Source: Micromonospora sp. CP22 (GTDB taxonomy: Bacteria; Actinomycetota; Actinomycetes; Mycobacteriales; Micromonosporaceae). From it: a DNA stretch of 64,000 nt. Where the stretch lies: assembly GCF_009712475.1 (NCBI RefSeq), contig NZ_VCJO01000009.1, positions 154,502 through 218,501 on the forward strand, written 5' to 3'. Position numbers and translations under genes: made by a program. Positions 27,027 through 35,514 of the stretch are shown here, in pieces (within the stretch, counting starts at the first letter, position 1; each line of letters starts with the position of its first letter). Under the pieces are notes generated by a model. The model ran no database searches. It had not been told where the DNA came from and saw nothing but the letters and a program-made list of their open reading frames with translations.

Positions 27027-28108
27027 GGCCGCTCCCAGAAGTCGGGCCCGACGGGTTCGGTGTAGTCGGACGAAGCCACGAAGTAGCCCTCGGCGTCCAC
27101 CTCGATCGGCAGCTGCGGCAGCCGCCGGCTGGCCGGACCGAAGACGGGCTTGGCATTGTCGGTGATGAGGAACTGCGACTGGTGGCACGGGCAGAGCAAC
27201 CGGTTGGTCTGCTGCTCGTACAGGCTCGCCGGGCAGCCGGCGTGGGTGCAGATCTTCGAGTACGCGGCGTAGTTGCCCCACATGAAGCCGCCGTGACCCT
27301 CGCGCTCGTTGTTGCGTCGCGACGCCTCGGCGTCGGCGTCCCGCAGGTGGATCAGCAGGGTGGGCGAGTCGGCGTACCGGTTGCTCACCCCGTGCTCCAC
27401 GCCCGGGAAGACGGTGATCTGACCACCGGCGCTGATGTCAGCCGGCCGGATGGGCCGCCCGTCCTCGCGTACCAGCCGGATCTTCCGGCCGTCGCGGGGG
27501 GCGAACCCGGTGGTCATCATCTGGTTGTCCTTGTGCGGGTTGGAGATCAGCCCGCCGACCAGCGGCGCCGCGGCGACAGCGCCGACCGGCAGCAGACCGG
27601 CCAGCAGCGAGACGCCGAGCAGCGGCCGGCGCTTGACCCCCAACTCGTCGGCCATGTACGCCATGGTCTCGCCGGTGATCCGCTGGTCCTCCGCGGGCAC
27701 GGCGCCCTCGTGCCGATCCTGGATCGACACCTCCTTGGGCAGCAGCTTCTTGCCCCAGGTGAGGATGCCGAAACCGACGGCGAGCAGAGCGATGCCGAGG
27801 GTCGTGCCGAGCAGCGGGGTGTAGAGCTTGTCTCCGCCGCGACCCGGCTCGTACTCCCAGGGCCACCAGATGTAGATCACCAGGAAGGCGGTCGCCGCCA
27901 GGCCGGTCAGCAGGAAGAACGCCGCCACGGTGCGGACCAGCCGGCGCTCGGCCTTACTACCCGAGACCACCTGCGGCTCGTAGTGGACGATCTCGATGTC
28001 GTCCCGCCGGGCACCCTCCCGGACGATGTCGAACCGACTCAGCCGGGGGTCGTTCACATCGAGCGGCTCCCCGCCCGACAGGGTCGGCTGCCCGGTCTGG
28101 CTGCTCAT
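27023..28108 (-). CDS. qcrA: Cytochrome bc1 complex Rieske iron-sulfur subunit
   Basis: The 361-residue actinobacterial Rieske protein has three N-terminal membrane helices (about 64-84, 98-118 and 178-198) and a C-terminal 2Fe-2S domain. Ligands are Cys287 and His289 in CTHAGC and Cys306 and His309 in CPCHQSQF, with the disulfide cysteines 292 and 308 present. It passes electrons from QcrB to QcrC. ATG 28108 has a GGGGGG SD; GTG 28123, overlapping the qcrC stop, is an alternative. Confidence 0.96.
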   Translation of the reverse strand: MSSQTGQPTLSGGEPLDVNDPRLSRFDIVREGARRDDIEIVHYEPQVVSGSKAERRLVRTVAAFFLLTGLAATAFLVIYIWWPWEYEPGRGGDKLYTPLLGTTLGIALLAVGFGILTWGKKLLPKEVSIQDRHEGAVPAEDQRITGETMAYMADELGVKRRPLLGVSLLAGLLPVGAVAAAPLVGGLISNPHKDNQMMTTGFAPRDGRKIRLVREDGRPIRPADISAGGQITVFPGVEHGVSNRYADSPTLLIHLRDADAEASRRNNEREGHGGFMWGNYAAYSKICTHAGCPASLYEQQTNRLLCPCHQSQFLITDNAKPVFGPASRRLPQLPIEVDAEGYFVASSDYTEPVGPDFWERP

Positions 28109-28119
28109 GGTCCCCCCGC

Positions 28120-28959
28120 TCACGACTTACCCGCGATCCACAGGCTGGCGAAGACCAGCGCGACGATGCCGACGAGGAAGATCGCAATCCCCTCGGTGGA
28201 GGGTCCGTACCGGCCGAGGTTGAAGAAGCCGCCCGGGTCGGCGTCGTCCTTCAGCGTCTGCTGGATGTAGGCGATGATGTCGGCCTTCTGCTCCGGCGTG
28301 ATCTGGTTGTCGCCGAAGACCGGCATGTTCTGCGGGCCGCTGAGCATCGCCGCGTAGATCTGCCGGTCGGTGGCCGGCCGCAGGCTCGGCGCGTACTTGC
28401 CGGAGGAGAGGGCGCCGCCGCCACCGCTGAACGCGTGGCACTGCGAGCAGTTGATCCGGTACAGCTCGCCACCGATGGCGATGTTGCCGTCGGCGTGCAG
28501 GTTGTCGCCGGCCGGCACGACCGGGCCGCCGCCGAGTTCCTGGATGTACGCGGCCAGCTGGTCGATCTCGTCACGGGTGAACACCGCCGGCTTGCGGGCC
28601 GCCTGCGCCTCCTGCCGGGCCATCGGCATCCGGCCGGTGCTCACCTGGAACTCCACGGAGGCGGCACCGACGCCGATGAGGCTCGGCCCGCGCCCCTCGA
28701 CCCCCTGCGCGTTGCGACCGTGACAGGTCACACAGCTCACGTCGAACAGCGCCTTGCCGTCGGCGGCAGCGCTGCTCAGCGGCGGATTCTCCTGCGCGGC
28801 GGCGCCAGGGGCGAGGACGGTGTAGGCGCCGCCGGCCAGCATCAGCGCGGCGACCAGCCGGACCGCAGCACCCAGCCGGCGGCGGCCCCTGCTGGGTGCC
28901 CCGGGCCGCCCGCGCAGCCGCGCGAGCAGACCGCGTCGGCGGTCGTTGTCAGAAGTCAT
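28120..28959 (-). CDS. qcrC: Cytochrome bc1 complex di-haem cytochrome c subunit
   Basis: The 279-residue membrane-anchored di-haem cytochrome c replaces both cytochrome c1 and soluble c in actinobacteria. Haem motifs are CVTCH (76-80) and CSQCH (171-175), with axial Met candidates downstream (RMPMAR, QNMPVFG). It has an N-terminal signal/anchor (about 30-53) and a C-terminal helix (about 252-272). ATG 28959 follows AAGGA. It hands electrons to the CuA site of CtaC. Confidence 0.96.
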   Translation of the reverse strand: MTSDNDRRRGLLARLRGRPGAPSRGRRRLGAAVRLVAALMLAGGAYTVLAPGAAAQENPPLSSAAADGKALFDVSCVTCHGRNAQGVEGRGPSLIGVGAASVEFQVSTGRMPMARQEAQAARKPAVFTRDEIDQLAAYIQELGGGPVVPAGDNLHADGNIAIGGELYRINCSQCHAFSGGGGALSSGKYAPSLRPATDRQIYAAMLSGPQNMPVFGDNQITPEQKADIIAYIQQTLKDDADPGGFFNLGRYGPSTEGIAIFLVGIVALVFASLWIAGKS

Positions 28960-29035
28960 GACCTGTGTCCTTAACCGGTTGGACCTTGTCTTGCGGGGGT
29001 GGAGCAGCGGCAAGGCGTCGGGCGCCGCGCCAAGA

Positions 29036-29635
29036 TCACTGAAGCCAGTAGATCATGGCGTACAGCGCGATCCACACGACGTCGACGAAGTGCCAGTAGT
29101 ACGACACCACGATCGCCGCGGTGGCCTGAGCCGGCGTGAACCGACCCATGGTGGTGCGGATCATGAAGATCACGAAGGCGATCAGACCGCCGGTGACGTG
29201 CAGGCCGTGGAAGCCGGTGGTCAGGTAGAACATCGACCCGTAGCCGTCACCGTTGATCTTGATGCCGTGGGAGACCAGCTCGCGGTACTCGTTGAGCTGG
29301 CCGAGCACGAAGATCAGGCCCATCACGAAGGTGATCGTGAACCAGCGCCGCAGCGCGTGGACGTCACCACGCTCGGCAGCGAACACGCCGATCTGGCAGG
29401 TCACCGAGGACAGCACCAGGATCGTCGTGAACGCCGTCGCGTACGGGATGTTGAGCACCGGAGTGTGCTCCGCCCACTGCTCCGGCGCCGCCGCGCGGAT
29501 GGAGAAGTACATCGCGAACAGCGCCGCGAAGAACATGAGCTCGCTGGAGAGCCAGACGATCGTCCCGACGCTGACCATGTTGGGCCGCGTCAGAGAGTGG
29601 ATCCGGCTCTTGTCAATGGCTGGGGCCGCAGTCAC
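29036..29635 (-). CDS. ctaE: Cytochrome c oxidase subunit III
   Basis: The 199-residue aa3 oxidase subunit III has five hydrophobic helices and the motifs TRPNMVSVGTIVWLSSELMFFAALFAMYF and FHGLHVTGG. First gene of the ctaE-qcrCAB operon. GTG 29635 is preferred to ATG 29659 because a CATAAT box lies 6 nt upstream and neither start has a good SD. The catalytic subunit ctaD is not in this window. Confidence 0.94.
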   Translation of the reverse strand: MTAAPAIDKSRIHSLTRPNMVSVGTIVWLSSELMFFAALFAMYFSIRAAAPEQWAEHTPVLNIPYATAFTTILVLSSVTCQIGVFAAERGDVHALRRWFTITFVMGLIFVLGQLNEYRELVSHGIKINGDGYGSMFYLTTGFHGLHVTGGLIAFVIFMIRTTMGRFTPAQATAAIVVSYYWHFVDVVWIALYAMIYWLQ

Positions 29636-29641
29636 GCGGTC

Positions 29642-29647
29642 ATTATG
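29642..29647 (-). promoter_or_regulatory. -10 box (CATAAT) for the ctaE-qcrCAB operon
   Basis: CATAAT (5 of 6 to TATAAT) ends 6 nt before GTG 29635, predicting a leaderless operon mRNA. Confidence 0.5.
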
Positions 29648-29730
29648 GCCGCTCACCATGGCCGCCGATCAGCGGGGGGTGAAACCCGTGCCCAGCATGG
29701 CCCGATCGGTACCGTCCGGTTCGCCTGACC

Positions 29731-29736
29731 TAGGCT
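29731..29736 (+). promoter_or_regulatory. -10 box (TAGGCT) for a leaderless CtaG-like mRNA
   Basis: TAGGCT ends 7 nt before GTG 29744; no SD. It is divergent from the ctaE promoter about 90 bp away. Confidence 0.55.
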
Positions 29737-29743
29737 GATTGGC

Positions 29744-30745
29744 GTGCTGCACGTCGATCCGATCTCCATGACCGCACCGGGCGCGTCGCTGCTCAACGCG
29801 GCTGCGACCGGCTCGGCGGCGACCGAGGTGACGGCCAACGTCGCGACGTTGGCGGCCGAGGTCACTCCACCGCCGTTCTCCGTCACCGCCGTGGTCACCG
29901 AGGCCCGGCTGGACAGCTGGCTCGCCCTCGGTCTGGTCCTCGCCGCCGGCCTCTACCTCTACGGGGTGTACCGGCTGCGGCTGCGCGGCGACCGCTGGCC
30001 CGTCGCCCGGACGGTCTTCTTCCTCGGCCCCGGACTCGGCGGCATCGCCGCGGTGACGGTCAGCGGGCTGCACGCGTACGACACCACGCTGCTGTCGGTG
30101 CACATGGTGCAGCACATGGTGCTGTCCATGGTTTCGCCGATCTTCCTGGCGTTGGGCGCGCCGGTGACACTCGCCCTGCGTACGCTGCCGATCGGTCCGC
30201 GCAAGCGGCTGCTGGCGGTGGTGCACAGTCGGATCGCCCGGGTCTACACCTTCCCGTTGGTGGCGTTCGCCATCTTCGTGGTGAACCCGTTCGCGCTGTA
30301 CTTCACCGACCTGTACCGCTACACGCTGGAACACGCCTGGGCGCACGAGGTGGTGCACGCGCACTTCATCATGACCGGCTGCGTCTTCTTCTGGCCGCTG
30401 CTCGGGCTGGATCCGCTGCCGGGGCGCTGGCCGTACCCGGGGCGGGCGCTGCTGATGCTGCTGTCGGTGCCGTTCCACACCGTGCTCGGGCTGACCATCA
30501 TGCAGAGCACGACCCTCTTCGGCGGCGACTGGTACCCGTCGCTCGGCCTGACCTGGGCCGACCCCTGGGACGACCAGGTGCTCGCCGGGGGCATCCTGTG
30601 GGCCGGCGGCGAGTTCGTCAGCGTGACGATGCTCGCAGTTCTGGTGGTGCAGTGGATGCGCCAGGCCGAGCGCGAGGCCCGCCGGATCGACCGCGAACTG
30701 GACCGCCAGGAAGCCCGGCAACGAGCGGCGGAATCCACCGCCTGA
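29744..30745 (+). CDS. CtaG-like cytochrome c oxidase assembly protein
   Basis: The 333-residue polytopic protein of the caa3_CtaG family has about seven membrane helices. Conserved His/Met-rich segments are LSVHMVQHMVLSMVSPIFLALGAP, AWAHEVVHAHFIMTGCVFFWPLLG and GLTIMQSTTLFG. The family is linked to copper delivery or assembly of the oxidase. It is divergent from ctaE, which supports that role. GTG 29744 fits a leaderless start; ATG 29768 is a shorter alternative. The C-terminal tail is charged (RIDRELDRQEARQ). Confidence 0.85.
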   Translation: MLHVDPISMTAPGASLLNAAATGSAATEVTANVATLAAEVTPPPFSVTAVVTEARLDSWLALGLVLAAGLYLYGVYRLRLRGDRWPVARTVFFLGPGLGGIAAVTVSGLHAYDTTLLSVHMVQHMVLSMVSPIFLALGAPVTLALRTLPIGPRKRLLAVVHSRIARVYTFPLVAFAIFVVNPFALYFTDLYRYTLEHAWAHEVVHAHFIMTGCVFFWPLLGLDPLPGRWPYPGRALLMLLSVPFHTVLGLTIMQSTTLFGGDWYPSLGLTWADPWDDQVLAGGILWAGGEFVSVTMLAVLVVQWMRQAEREARRIDRELDRQEARQRAAESTA

Positions 30746-30840
30746 GATACCTCGGAGATCGGTCGGGGCGGCGTGTCACGCTCGCCACACCGACCGGTAC
30801 GATCAGCCACGCAGCTACGAAGTGGGAGCCGTTGGAAGCC

Positions 30841-31236
30841 ATGAGCGATCGTCAGTGCACCGTCCTGCTCTACAGCGACGACCCGCAGGTGCGGGACCGG
30901 ATGCGGCTCGCCGTCGGCACCCGACCCGCGCCCGACCTGCGAATCGAGTTCGTCGAGGCGTCCACCTACGACGAGTGCATCCGGCTGGTCGACGACTACG
31001 AGATCGACCTGATGCTGCTCGACGGGGAGGCTAGCCCCGGTGGCGGCATCGGCATCGCGCGGCAGATCAAGGACGATCGCCACGACGCTCCCCCGACCTG
31101 TGTGGTGATCGCCCGCGCCGCCGACCGCTGGCTGGCGTCCTTCGCCGAGGTCGACGCCACTCTGGTACACCCGCTCGACCCGGTGACCACGGCCGCCACC
31201 GTGACCGACCTGCTGCGCGCTGACGCACCCGCCTGA
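30841..31236 (+). CDS. Atypical single-domain receiver protein
   Basis: The 131-residue protein is a stand-alone CheY-like fold. The acidic pair (Asp13, Asp14 in YSDDPQ) and the Asp61 acceptor (LLDGEASPG) are kept. The Thr/Ser switch position is Ala91 (VVIARAA) and the conserved Lys is replaced by His110 (TLVHPLDP). It has no output domain. It may be phosphorylated weakly or act as a constitutive protein-interaction module. ATG 30841 has GGAAG upstream. It lies between the oxidase assembly gene and trpD on the same strand, but no kinase is adjacent. Confidence 0.8.
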   Translation: MSDRQCTVLLYSDDPQVRDRMRLAVGTRPAPDLRIEFVEASTYDECIRLVDDYEIDLMLLDGEASPGGGIGIARQIKDDRHDAPPTCVVIARAADRWLASFAEVDATLVHPLDPVTTAATVTDLLRADAPA

Positions 31237-31257
31237 CGTTCCACACCGGCACCGCCA

Positions 31258-31280
31258 CGGCGCCGGGCGAGCCGGCGCCG
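31258..31280 (+). terminator. Short GC hairpin after the receiver gene
   Basis: A 9-bp stem (31258-31266 with 31272-31280) and 5-nt loop lie 40 bp upstream of trpD. It is possibly a terminator or attenuator. Confidence 0.4.
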
Positions 31281-31320
31281 GTCCCGTCCCACCCGTAACC
31301 GTCTGCTCGGGAGGCCCACG

Positions 31321-32367
31321 ATGGGCGAACGGACCTGGCCGCACCTGCTCACCGCGCTGCTGCGGGGCGAGGAACTCTCCGCCTCCGACACCGCCTGGGC
31401 GATGGGCGAGATCATCAGCGGGTCGGCCGAGCCGACCCAGATCGCCGGCTTCGCCGTGGCGCTGAGAGCCAAGGGCGAGACACCGGCCGAGGTGGGCGGG
31501 ATGGTGGAGGCGATGCTCCGCCAGGCCGTGCCGGTCGAGCTGCCCGAGGAGGTACGCGCCGAAGCGCTCGACGTGGTGGGCACCGGTGGCGACCTCGCTC
31601 ACACGGTCAACATCTCCACGATGACCGCGCTGGTGGTGGCCGGAGCCGGCGTACGCGTGGTCAAGCACGGCAACCGGGCCGCCTCGTCCTCCTGCGGCAC
31701 CGCCGACCTGCTGGAGTTCCTCGGCGTACCGCTGGACCTCGGGCCCGATCAGGTGGCCCGGTGCGTGGCCGAGGCCGGCATCGGCTTCTGCTTCGCCGCT
31801 CGGTTCCACCCCGGGATGCGCCACGCCGGGCCGGTCCGGCGGGCGCTGGGGGTGCCGACCACGTTCAACTTCCTCGGCCCGTTGACCAACCCGGCCCGCC
31901 CCCGCGCGGGTGCCGTCGGCTGCTTCGACCGGACGATGGCGCCGGTGATGGCGGCCGTCTTCGCGGCACGGGGCGACTCGGTGCTGGTGATGCGCGGCGA
32001 GGACGGGCTGGACGAGTTCACCACCGCCGCACCGACCCGATTCTGGATCGCCCAGAGCGGCACCGTCAGGGAGACCGTGGTGGACGCGATCGACCTCGGC
32101 GTACCCCGGGCCACCCTCGCCGACCTGCGCGGCGGCGACGCCGCCCACAACGCCGACGTGGCCCGACGCCTGCTCGCCGGTGAGCCGGGGCCGGTGCGTG
32201 ACGCCGTCCTGGTCAACGCCGCGGCGGCGCTGGCCACCCAGGGGCCGCTGGACGGCGACCTGACCGAGGCGCTCCGCGCCGGTCTGGACCGGGCCGCCGA
32301 GTCGATCGACTCCGGGGCCGCCGCCCGCGCCCTCGACAGCTGGATCAAGGTCGCCGGGGCCGTCTGA
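31321..32367 (+). CDS. trpD: Anthranilate phosphoribosyltransferase
   Basis: The 348-residue enzyme transfers phosphoribosyl from PRPP to anthranilate, the second step of tryptophan synthesis. It has the PRPP/anthranilate motifs VVGTGGDLAHTVNISTM, VKHGNRAASSSCGTADLLE, FHPGMRHAGPVRRALGVPT and FNFLGPLTNPA, and DGLDEFTT. In the GTGGD loop the next residue is Leu. ATG 31321 follows GGGAGG. No other trp genes are nearby; the isolated location next to cta/qcr genes is the same as in M. tuberculosis (Rv2192c). Confidence 0.95.
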   Translation: MGERTWPHLLTALLRGEELSASDTAWAMGEIISGSAEPTQIAGFAVALRAKGETPAEVGGMVEAMLRQAVPVELPEEVRAEALDVVGTGGDLAHTVNISTMTALVVAGAGVRVVKHGNRAASSSCGTADLLEFLGVPLDLGPDQVARCVAEAGIGFCFAARFHPGMRHAGPVRRALGVPTTFNFLGPLTNPARPRAGAVGCFDRTMAPVMAAVFAARGDSVLVMRGEDGLDEFTTAAPTRFWIAQSGTVRETVVDAIDLGVPRATLADLRGGDAAHNADVARRLLAGEPGPVRDAVLVNAAAALATQGPLDGDLTEALRAGLDRAAESIDSGAAARALDSWIKVAGAV

Positions 32368-32408
32368 GCGACCCCACTACCACCGCGTGGTGGCTGACCG
32401 ACGACGAC

Positions 32409-32446
32409 ACGACAGGGCCCGCCCCATCCGGGGCGGGCCCTGTCGT
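32409..32446. terminator. Bidirectional terminator between trpD and ctaF
   Basis: A perfect 17-bp stem (32409-32425 with 32430-32446) and 4-nt loop lie at a convergent junction. One of the strongest hairpins in the window. Confidence 0.9.
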
Positions 32447-32454
32447 CGTGATGC

Positions 32455-32883
32455 TCAGTGTTCGGCGGTACGCCGGGTGCCGCTGTAGTACTCGAACAGC
32501 AGGCCGCAGGCGGCCATGATGACTGCCACCGCACCCAGGCCGAGCAGCCAGAACTGCCAGAACGCCAGGCCCAGACCGGCGAGCGCGGCGGCCAGCGCCA
32601 GCCCGAACGGCCAGTAGCTGCCCGGGCTGAAGAAGCCGATCTCGCCCGCGCCGTCGGAGATCTCGGCGTCCGGCCGGTCCTCGGGGCGCAGGTCGATCCG
32701 GCGGGAGACGAACCAGAAGAAGCCGCCGCACATCGCGCAGAGCAGGAACGACAGCAGCAGGGCCACGGTGCCGATCCACTCGATCCGACCGTCCGACTCG
32801 GCCCACGTCCAGCCGCCGTACAGGAAGGTCGCGAAGAGCAGGAACCCAGCGATGATCAGGAAGATACGCCACTCGGTCTTCAT
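32455..32883 (-). CDS. ctaF: Cytochrome c oxidase subunit IV (actinobacterial)
   Basis: The 142-residue protein has four hydrophobic helices: about 6-28, 37-58, 89-106 and 109-128. It fits CtaF, the small subunit IV of actinobacterial aa3 oxidase (start MKTEWRIFLIIAGFL, FFSPGSYWPF in the middle). It lies 10 bp downstream of ctaC and is co-transcribed with it. Confidence 0.93.
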   Translation of the reverse strand: MKTEWRIFLIIAGFLLFATFLYGGWTWAESDGRIEWIGTVALLLSFLLCAMCGGFFWFVSRRIDLRPEDRPDAEISDGAGEIGFFSPGSYWPFGLALAAALAGLGLAFWQFWLLGLGAVAVIMAACGLLFEYYSGTRRTAEH

Positions 32884-32893
32884 GCCGGTTGCC

Positions 32894-33865
32894 TCAGCTT
32901 CCCGTGCCGGCCGGAGCGGTGTCCGGGTTGAAGTTGCTCTCGGTACGCCGCGTCTCGAACGGCTTCGTGGTGATCGCGTACGGCTCCTCACCGATGGAGG
33001 TCAACGCGTCCTGCGTGGAGGCGCCGCCCTGCTTGGCCGCGAGGAAGCGGTCGAAGTTCTCCGGCGAGACGACCCGCAGCTCGAAGTTCATGAAGGCGTG
33101 GTAGCTGCCGCACAGCTCGGCGCAGCGGCCCACGTACGCTCCCTCGCTCTCCAGCGAGGAGACCTCGAAGACGTTGCGGATGCTGCCGGGCATGACGTCG
33201 CGCTTGAACAGCATCTCCGGCACCCAGAACGAGTGGATGACGTCGCGGCTGGTCTCCTCGAACCGGATGGACCGGCCGGTCGGCAGCACCAGGATCGGGA
33301 TGACCTCGCTGGTGCCGAGCACCGATGCGACGGTGTCGGCCTCGACGCCCTGGCCGTCGCGGTAGTTGAACTGCCAGTTCCACTTGAAGGCGACGACCTC
33401 GACGGTGACGTCGGGGTTGTTGGTGGTCTTCACCACGTCGGTCTGCACCACCGCGGTGTAGTAGAAGAGCACCGAGACGACCAGCACCGGGGCGATGGTG
33501 TAGAGGAACTCCATCGGCAGGTTGTAACGGGTCTGCACCGGCAGCTCGTTGCCGCGCTTGCGGTAACGCACCACGCACCAGAAGATCAGGCCCCAGACGA
33601 ATACGCCGACCGCGAGCGCCGCGACACACGAGGCGATCCACAGGTCGTACATCCGCCGCGACTCCGGGGTGATGCCGCCCTGCGGCCAACCGAAGCCGCC
33701 GAACGCCGCACCGACGTCACAGCCCGTGAGCAGGACCAGCAGAGCCGCCCCACCGAATCCGAGCCCGGCGAGACGCCCGGCACGACGCCCCCGCCGCCCA
33801 CCGGCTCGCGAGGATGCGCTGCGCCGTACGGCCGTCGGCCGTACCTCCGAACTCCTTGCGACCAC
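32894..33865 (-). CDS. ctaC: Cytochrome c oxidase subunit II (lipoprotein)
   Basis: The 323-residue subunit has an Arg-rich N-terminus, a lipobox LLTGC at about residues 46-50, two membrane helices (about 72-95 and 118-138) and a cupredoxin domain. The CuA site is visible in CAELCGSYHAFM together with His in DVIHSFWVPE; the aromatic patch FKWNWQF is present. It takes electrons from QcrC. GTG 33865 has GGGAGG about 9 nt upstream; the open frame extends further upstream but over the divergent promoter region. Confidence 0.95.
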   Translation of the reverse strand: MVARSSEVRPTAVRRSASSRAGGRRGRRAGRLAGLGFGGAALLVLLTGCDVGAAFGGFGWPQGGITPESRRMYDLWIASCVAALAVGVFVWGLIFWCVVRYRKRGNELPVQTRYNLPMEFLYTIAPVLVVSVLFYYTAVVQTDVVKTTNNPDVTVEVVAFKWNWQFNYRDGQGVEADTVASVLGTSEVIPILVLPTGRSIRFEETSRDVIHSFWVPEMLFKRDVMPGSIRNVFEVSSLESEGAYVGRCAELCGSYHAFMNFELRVVSPENFDRFLAAKQGGASTQDALTSIGEEPYAITTKPFETRRTESNFNPDTAPAGTGS

Positions 33866-34042
33866 CTGGTCCTGCCTCCCTAGCGCGCCGCGGTGCCTCG
33901 TTTCGGCCGGCTCCGCCGAGCGGAGCCGCCACACCGGCGGCAAAGGCGTCACCGACGGTCGCAGATTACTCGACCATGCCAGGCTGGACCCGGTTGGGGT
34001 CGTTGTCCCCACCGACGGGGGATCTTGTGCCGACCGAGGCGA

Positions 34043-34048
34043 TAGCGT
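34043..34048 (+). promoter_or_regulatory. -10 box (TAGCGT) for a leaderless cysteine-desulfurase mRNA
   Basis: TAGCGT ends 8 nt before GTG 34057; no SD. Confidence 0.5.
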
Positions 34049-34056
34049 GGACAGAC

Positions 34057-35208
34057 GTGACGTCTTCCCCCGTCTACCTGGACGCGGCCACCGCCGCGCC
34101 GCTGCATCCGGTCGCCCGGCAGGCGCTCCTCGCCGCGCTCGACGACGGTTGGGCCGACCCCGACCGGCTCTACTCCCAGGCCAGGCGCGCCCGCCAGTTG
34201 CTCGACGCCGCCCGCGAGGCCACGGCCGAAACCCTCGGCGTACGCCCCGACGAGCTGTCCTTCACCCCGAGCGGCACCAGCGCCGCGCACACCGCCGTCC
34301 TCGGTGGCCTGCGCGGACGCCGACGGGTCGGCCGGGTCCTGGTGCACTCGACGATCGAGCACTCGGCCGTGCTGTACGCCGCCGAACAGCACGTCGCCGG
34401 GGGCGGCACGGCCGTCGAGGTGCCGGTCGACCGCCTCGGCCGGCTGGATCTGGACGCCTGGTCGACGGCGGTCGCCGGGGATCAGGTGGCCTCGGCGGCG
34501 TTGATCGCCGCCAGTCACGAGGTGGGCACCGTCCAACCGGTCGAGGAGGCTGCGGCGGCCTGCGCCGACGCGGGCGTGCCGCTCTACGTCGACGCCGCCC
34601 AGATGGTCGGCCGGGTGCCGGTGCCCGACGGGTGGTCGGTGTTGACCGCCAGCGCCCGCAAGTGGGGCGGCCCGCCCGGCGTCGGGCTGCTCGTGGTCCG
34701 CAAGGGCACCCGCTGGGAGTCGCCGTGGCCGACCGACGAGCGCGAGTCGGGGCGTACCCCCGGCACGCTGAACCTGCCGGCGGTGGTGGCGGCGGCGGCG
34801 AGCCTGCGCGCGGTGGCGGCCGACGCGGCGGCCCAGGCGGCGCGGCTGTCACCGTTGGTGGACCGGATCCGGGCCCGGGTGGCGGCGCAGGTGCCGGACG
34901 TCGAGGTGGTCGGTGATCCCGAGCACCGGCTGCCGCACCTGGTCACCTTCTCCTGCCTGTACGTCGACGGCGAGGCGCTGCTGCACGCCCTGGACCGGCG
35001 GGGTTTCGCGGTCTCGTCGGGTTCGTCGTGCACCTCCGCCACCCTGCGCCCGTCGCACGTGTTGGAGGCGATGGGGGTGCTCTCGCACGGCAACGTCCGG
35101 GTCTCCCTGCACTCCGGCAGCACCGAGGCCGACGTGGAACGTTTCCTCGCCGAGCTGCCGGAGATCGTCGCCGAGCTACGGCAGCAGGCGGGGGTGGTGG
35201 GGCTGTGA
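34057..35208 (+). CDS. Cysteine desulfurase-like PLP enzyme (class V aminotransferase fold)
   Basis: The 383-residue PLP enzyme starts with VYLDAATAAPLHP, has FTPSGTSAAHT, the cofactor His in ASHEVGTVQP, and the Schiff-base Lys in SARKWGGPPGVG, where the residue before Lys is Arg instead of the usual His. The sulfur-carrying Cys is in SSGSSCTSATLRPSHVLEA. It releases sulfur from cysteine as a persulfide. Its stop overlaps the TusA-like gene by 4 bp, so sulfur is probably passed directly to that carrier. It may serve tRNA thiolation or another thio-cofactor rather than bulk Fe-S assembly; this is inferred from the partner only. Confidence 0.88.
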   Translation: MTSSPVYLDAATAAPLHPVARQALLAALDDGWADPDRLYSQARRARQLLDAAREATAETLGVRPDELSFTPSGTSAAHTAVLGGLRGRRRVGRVLVHSTIEHSAVLYAAEQHVAGGGTAVEVPVDRLGRLDLDAWSTAVAGDQVASAALIAASHEVGTVQPVEEAAAACADAGVPLYVDAAQMVGRVPVPDGWSVLTASARKWGGPPGVGLLVVRKGTRWESPWPTDERESGRTPGTLNLPAVVAAAASLRAVAADAAAQAARLSPLVDRIRARVAAQVPDVEVVGDPEHRLPHLVTFSCLYVDGEALLHALDRRGFAVSSGSSCTSATLRPSHVLEAMGVLSHGNVRVSLHSGSTEADVERFLAELPEIVAELRQQAGVVGL

Positions 35209-35483
35209 CCGTCCGCGAGCCCGACGGCGACGTGCCGGAGACCCCCGCCGGCCCGAGCGGTCAGCGGCCCGACGAGGTACTCGACTGCCTCGGCCAGCGC
35301 TGCCCACTGCCGGTGATCGCCCTGGCCCGCCGGCTACCGGAGCTGCCGGTCGGCGCGGTGGTCCGGGTGCTGGCCGACGACCCGGCCGCCGCGGTCGACA
35401 TCCCGGCCTGGTGTCGGATGCGCGGCCAGGAGTTCCTCGGCGCCCACCCGGGCCCGGCCTACCACGTCCGCCGGGCCCACTGA
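35205..35483 (+). CDS. TusA-family sulfur-carrier protein
   Basis: The 92-residue protein has the TusA motif DCLGQRCPLPVIALARRL with the persulfide-carrying Cys in the CPLP segment, followed by VGAVVRVLADDPAAAVDIPAW. It has a 25-residue polar N-terminal extension compared with classical TusA. It overlaps the desulfurase stop by 4 bp (GTGA) and so forms a two-gene sulfur-relay operon. The downstream acceptor is not encoded nearby. Confidence 0.9.
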   Translation: MTVREPDGDVPETPAGPSGQRPDEVLDCLGQRCPLPVIALARRLPELPVGAVVRVLADDPAAAVDIPAWCRMRGQEFLGAHPGPAYHVRRAH

Positions 35484-35514
35484 GCCGGGCTCGGCCCCCT
35501 GCCGACGGCGTCGG

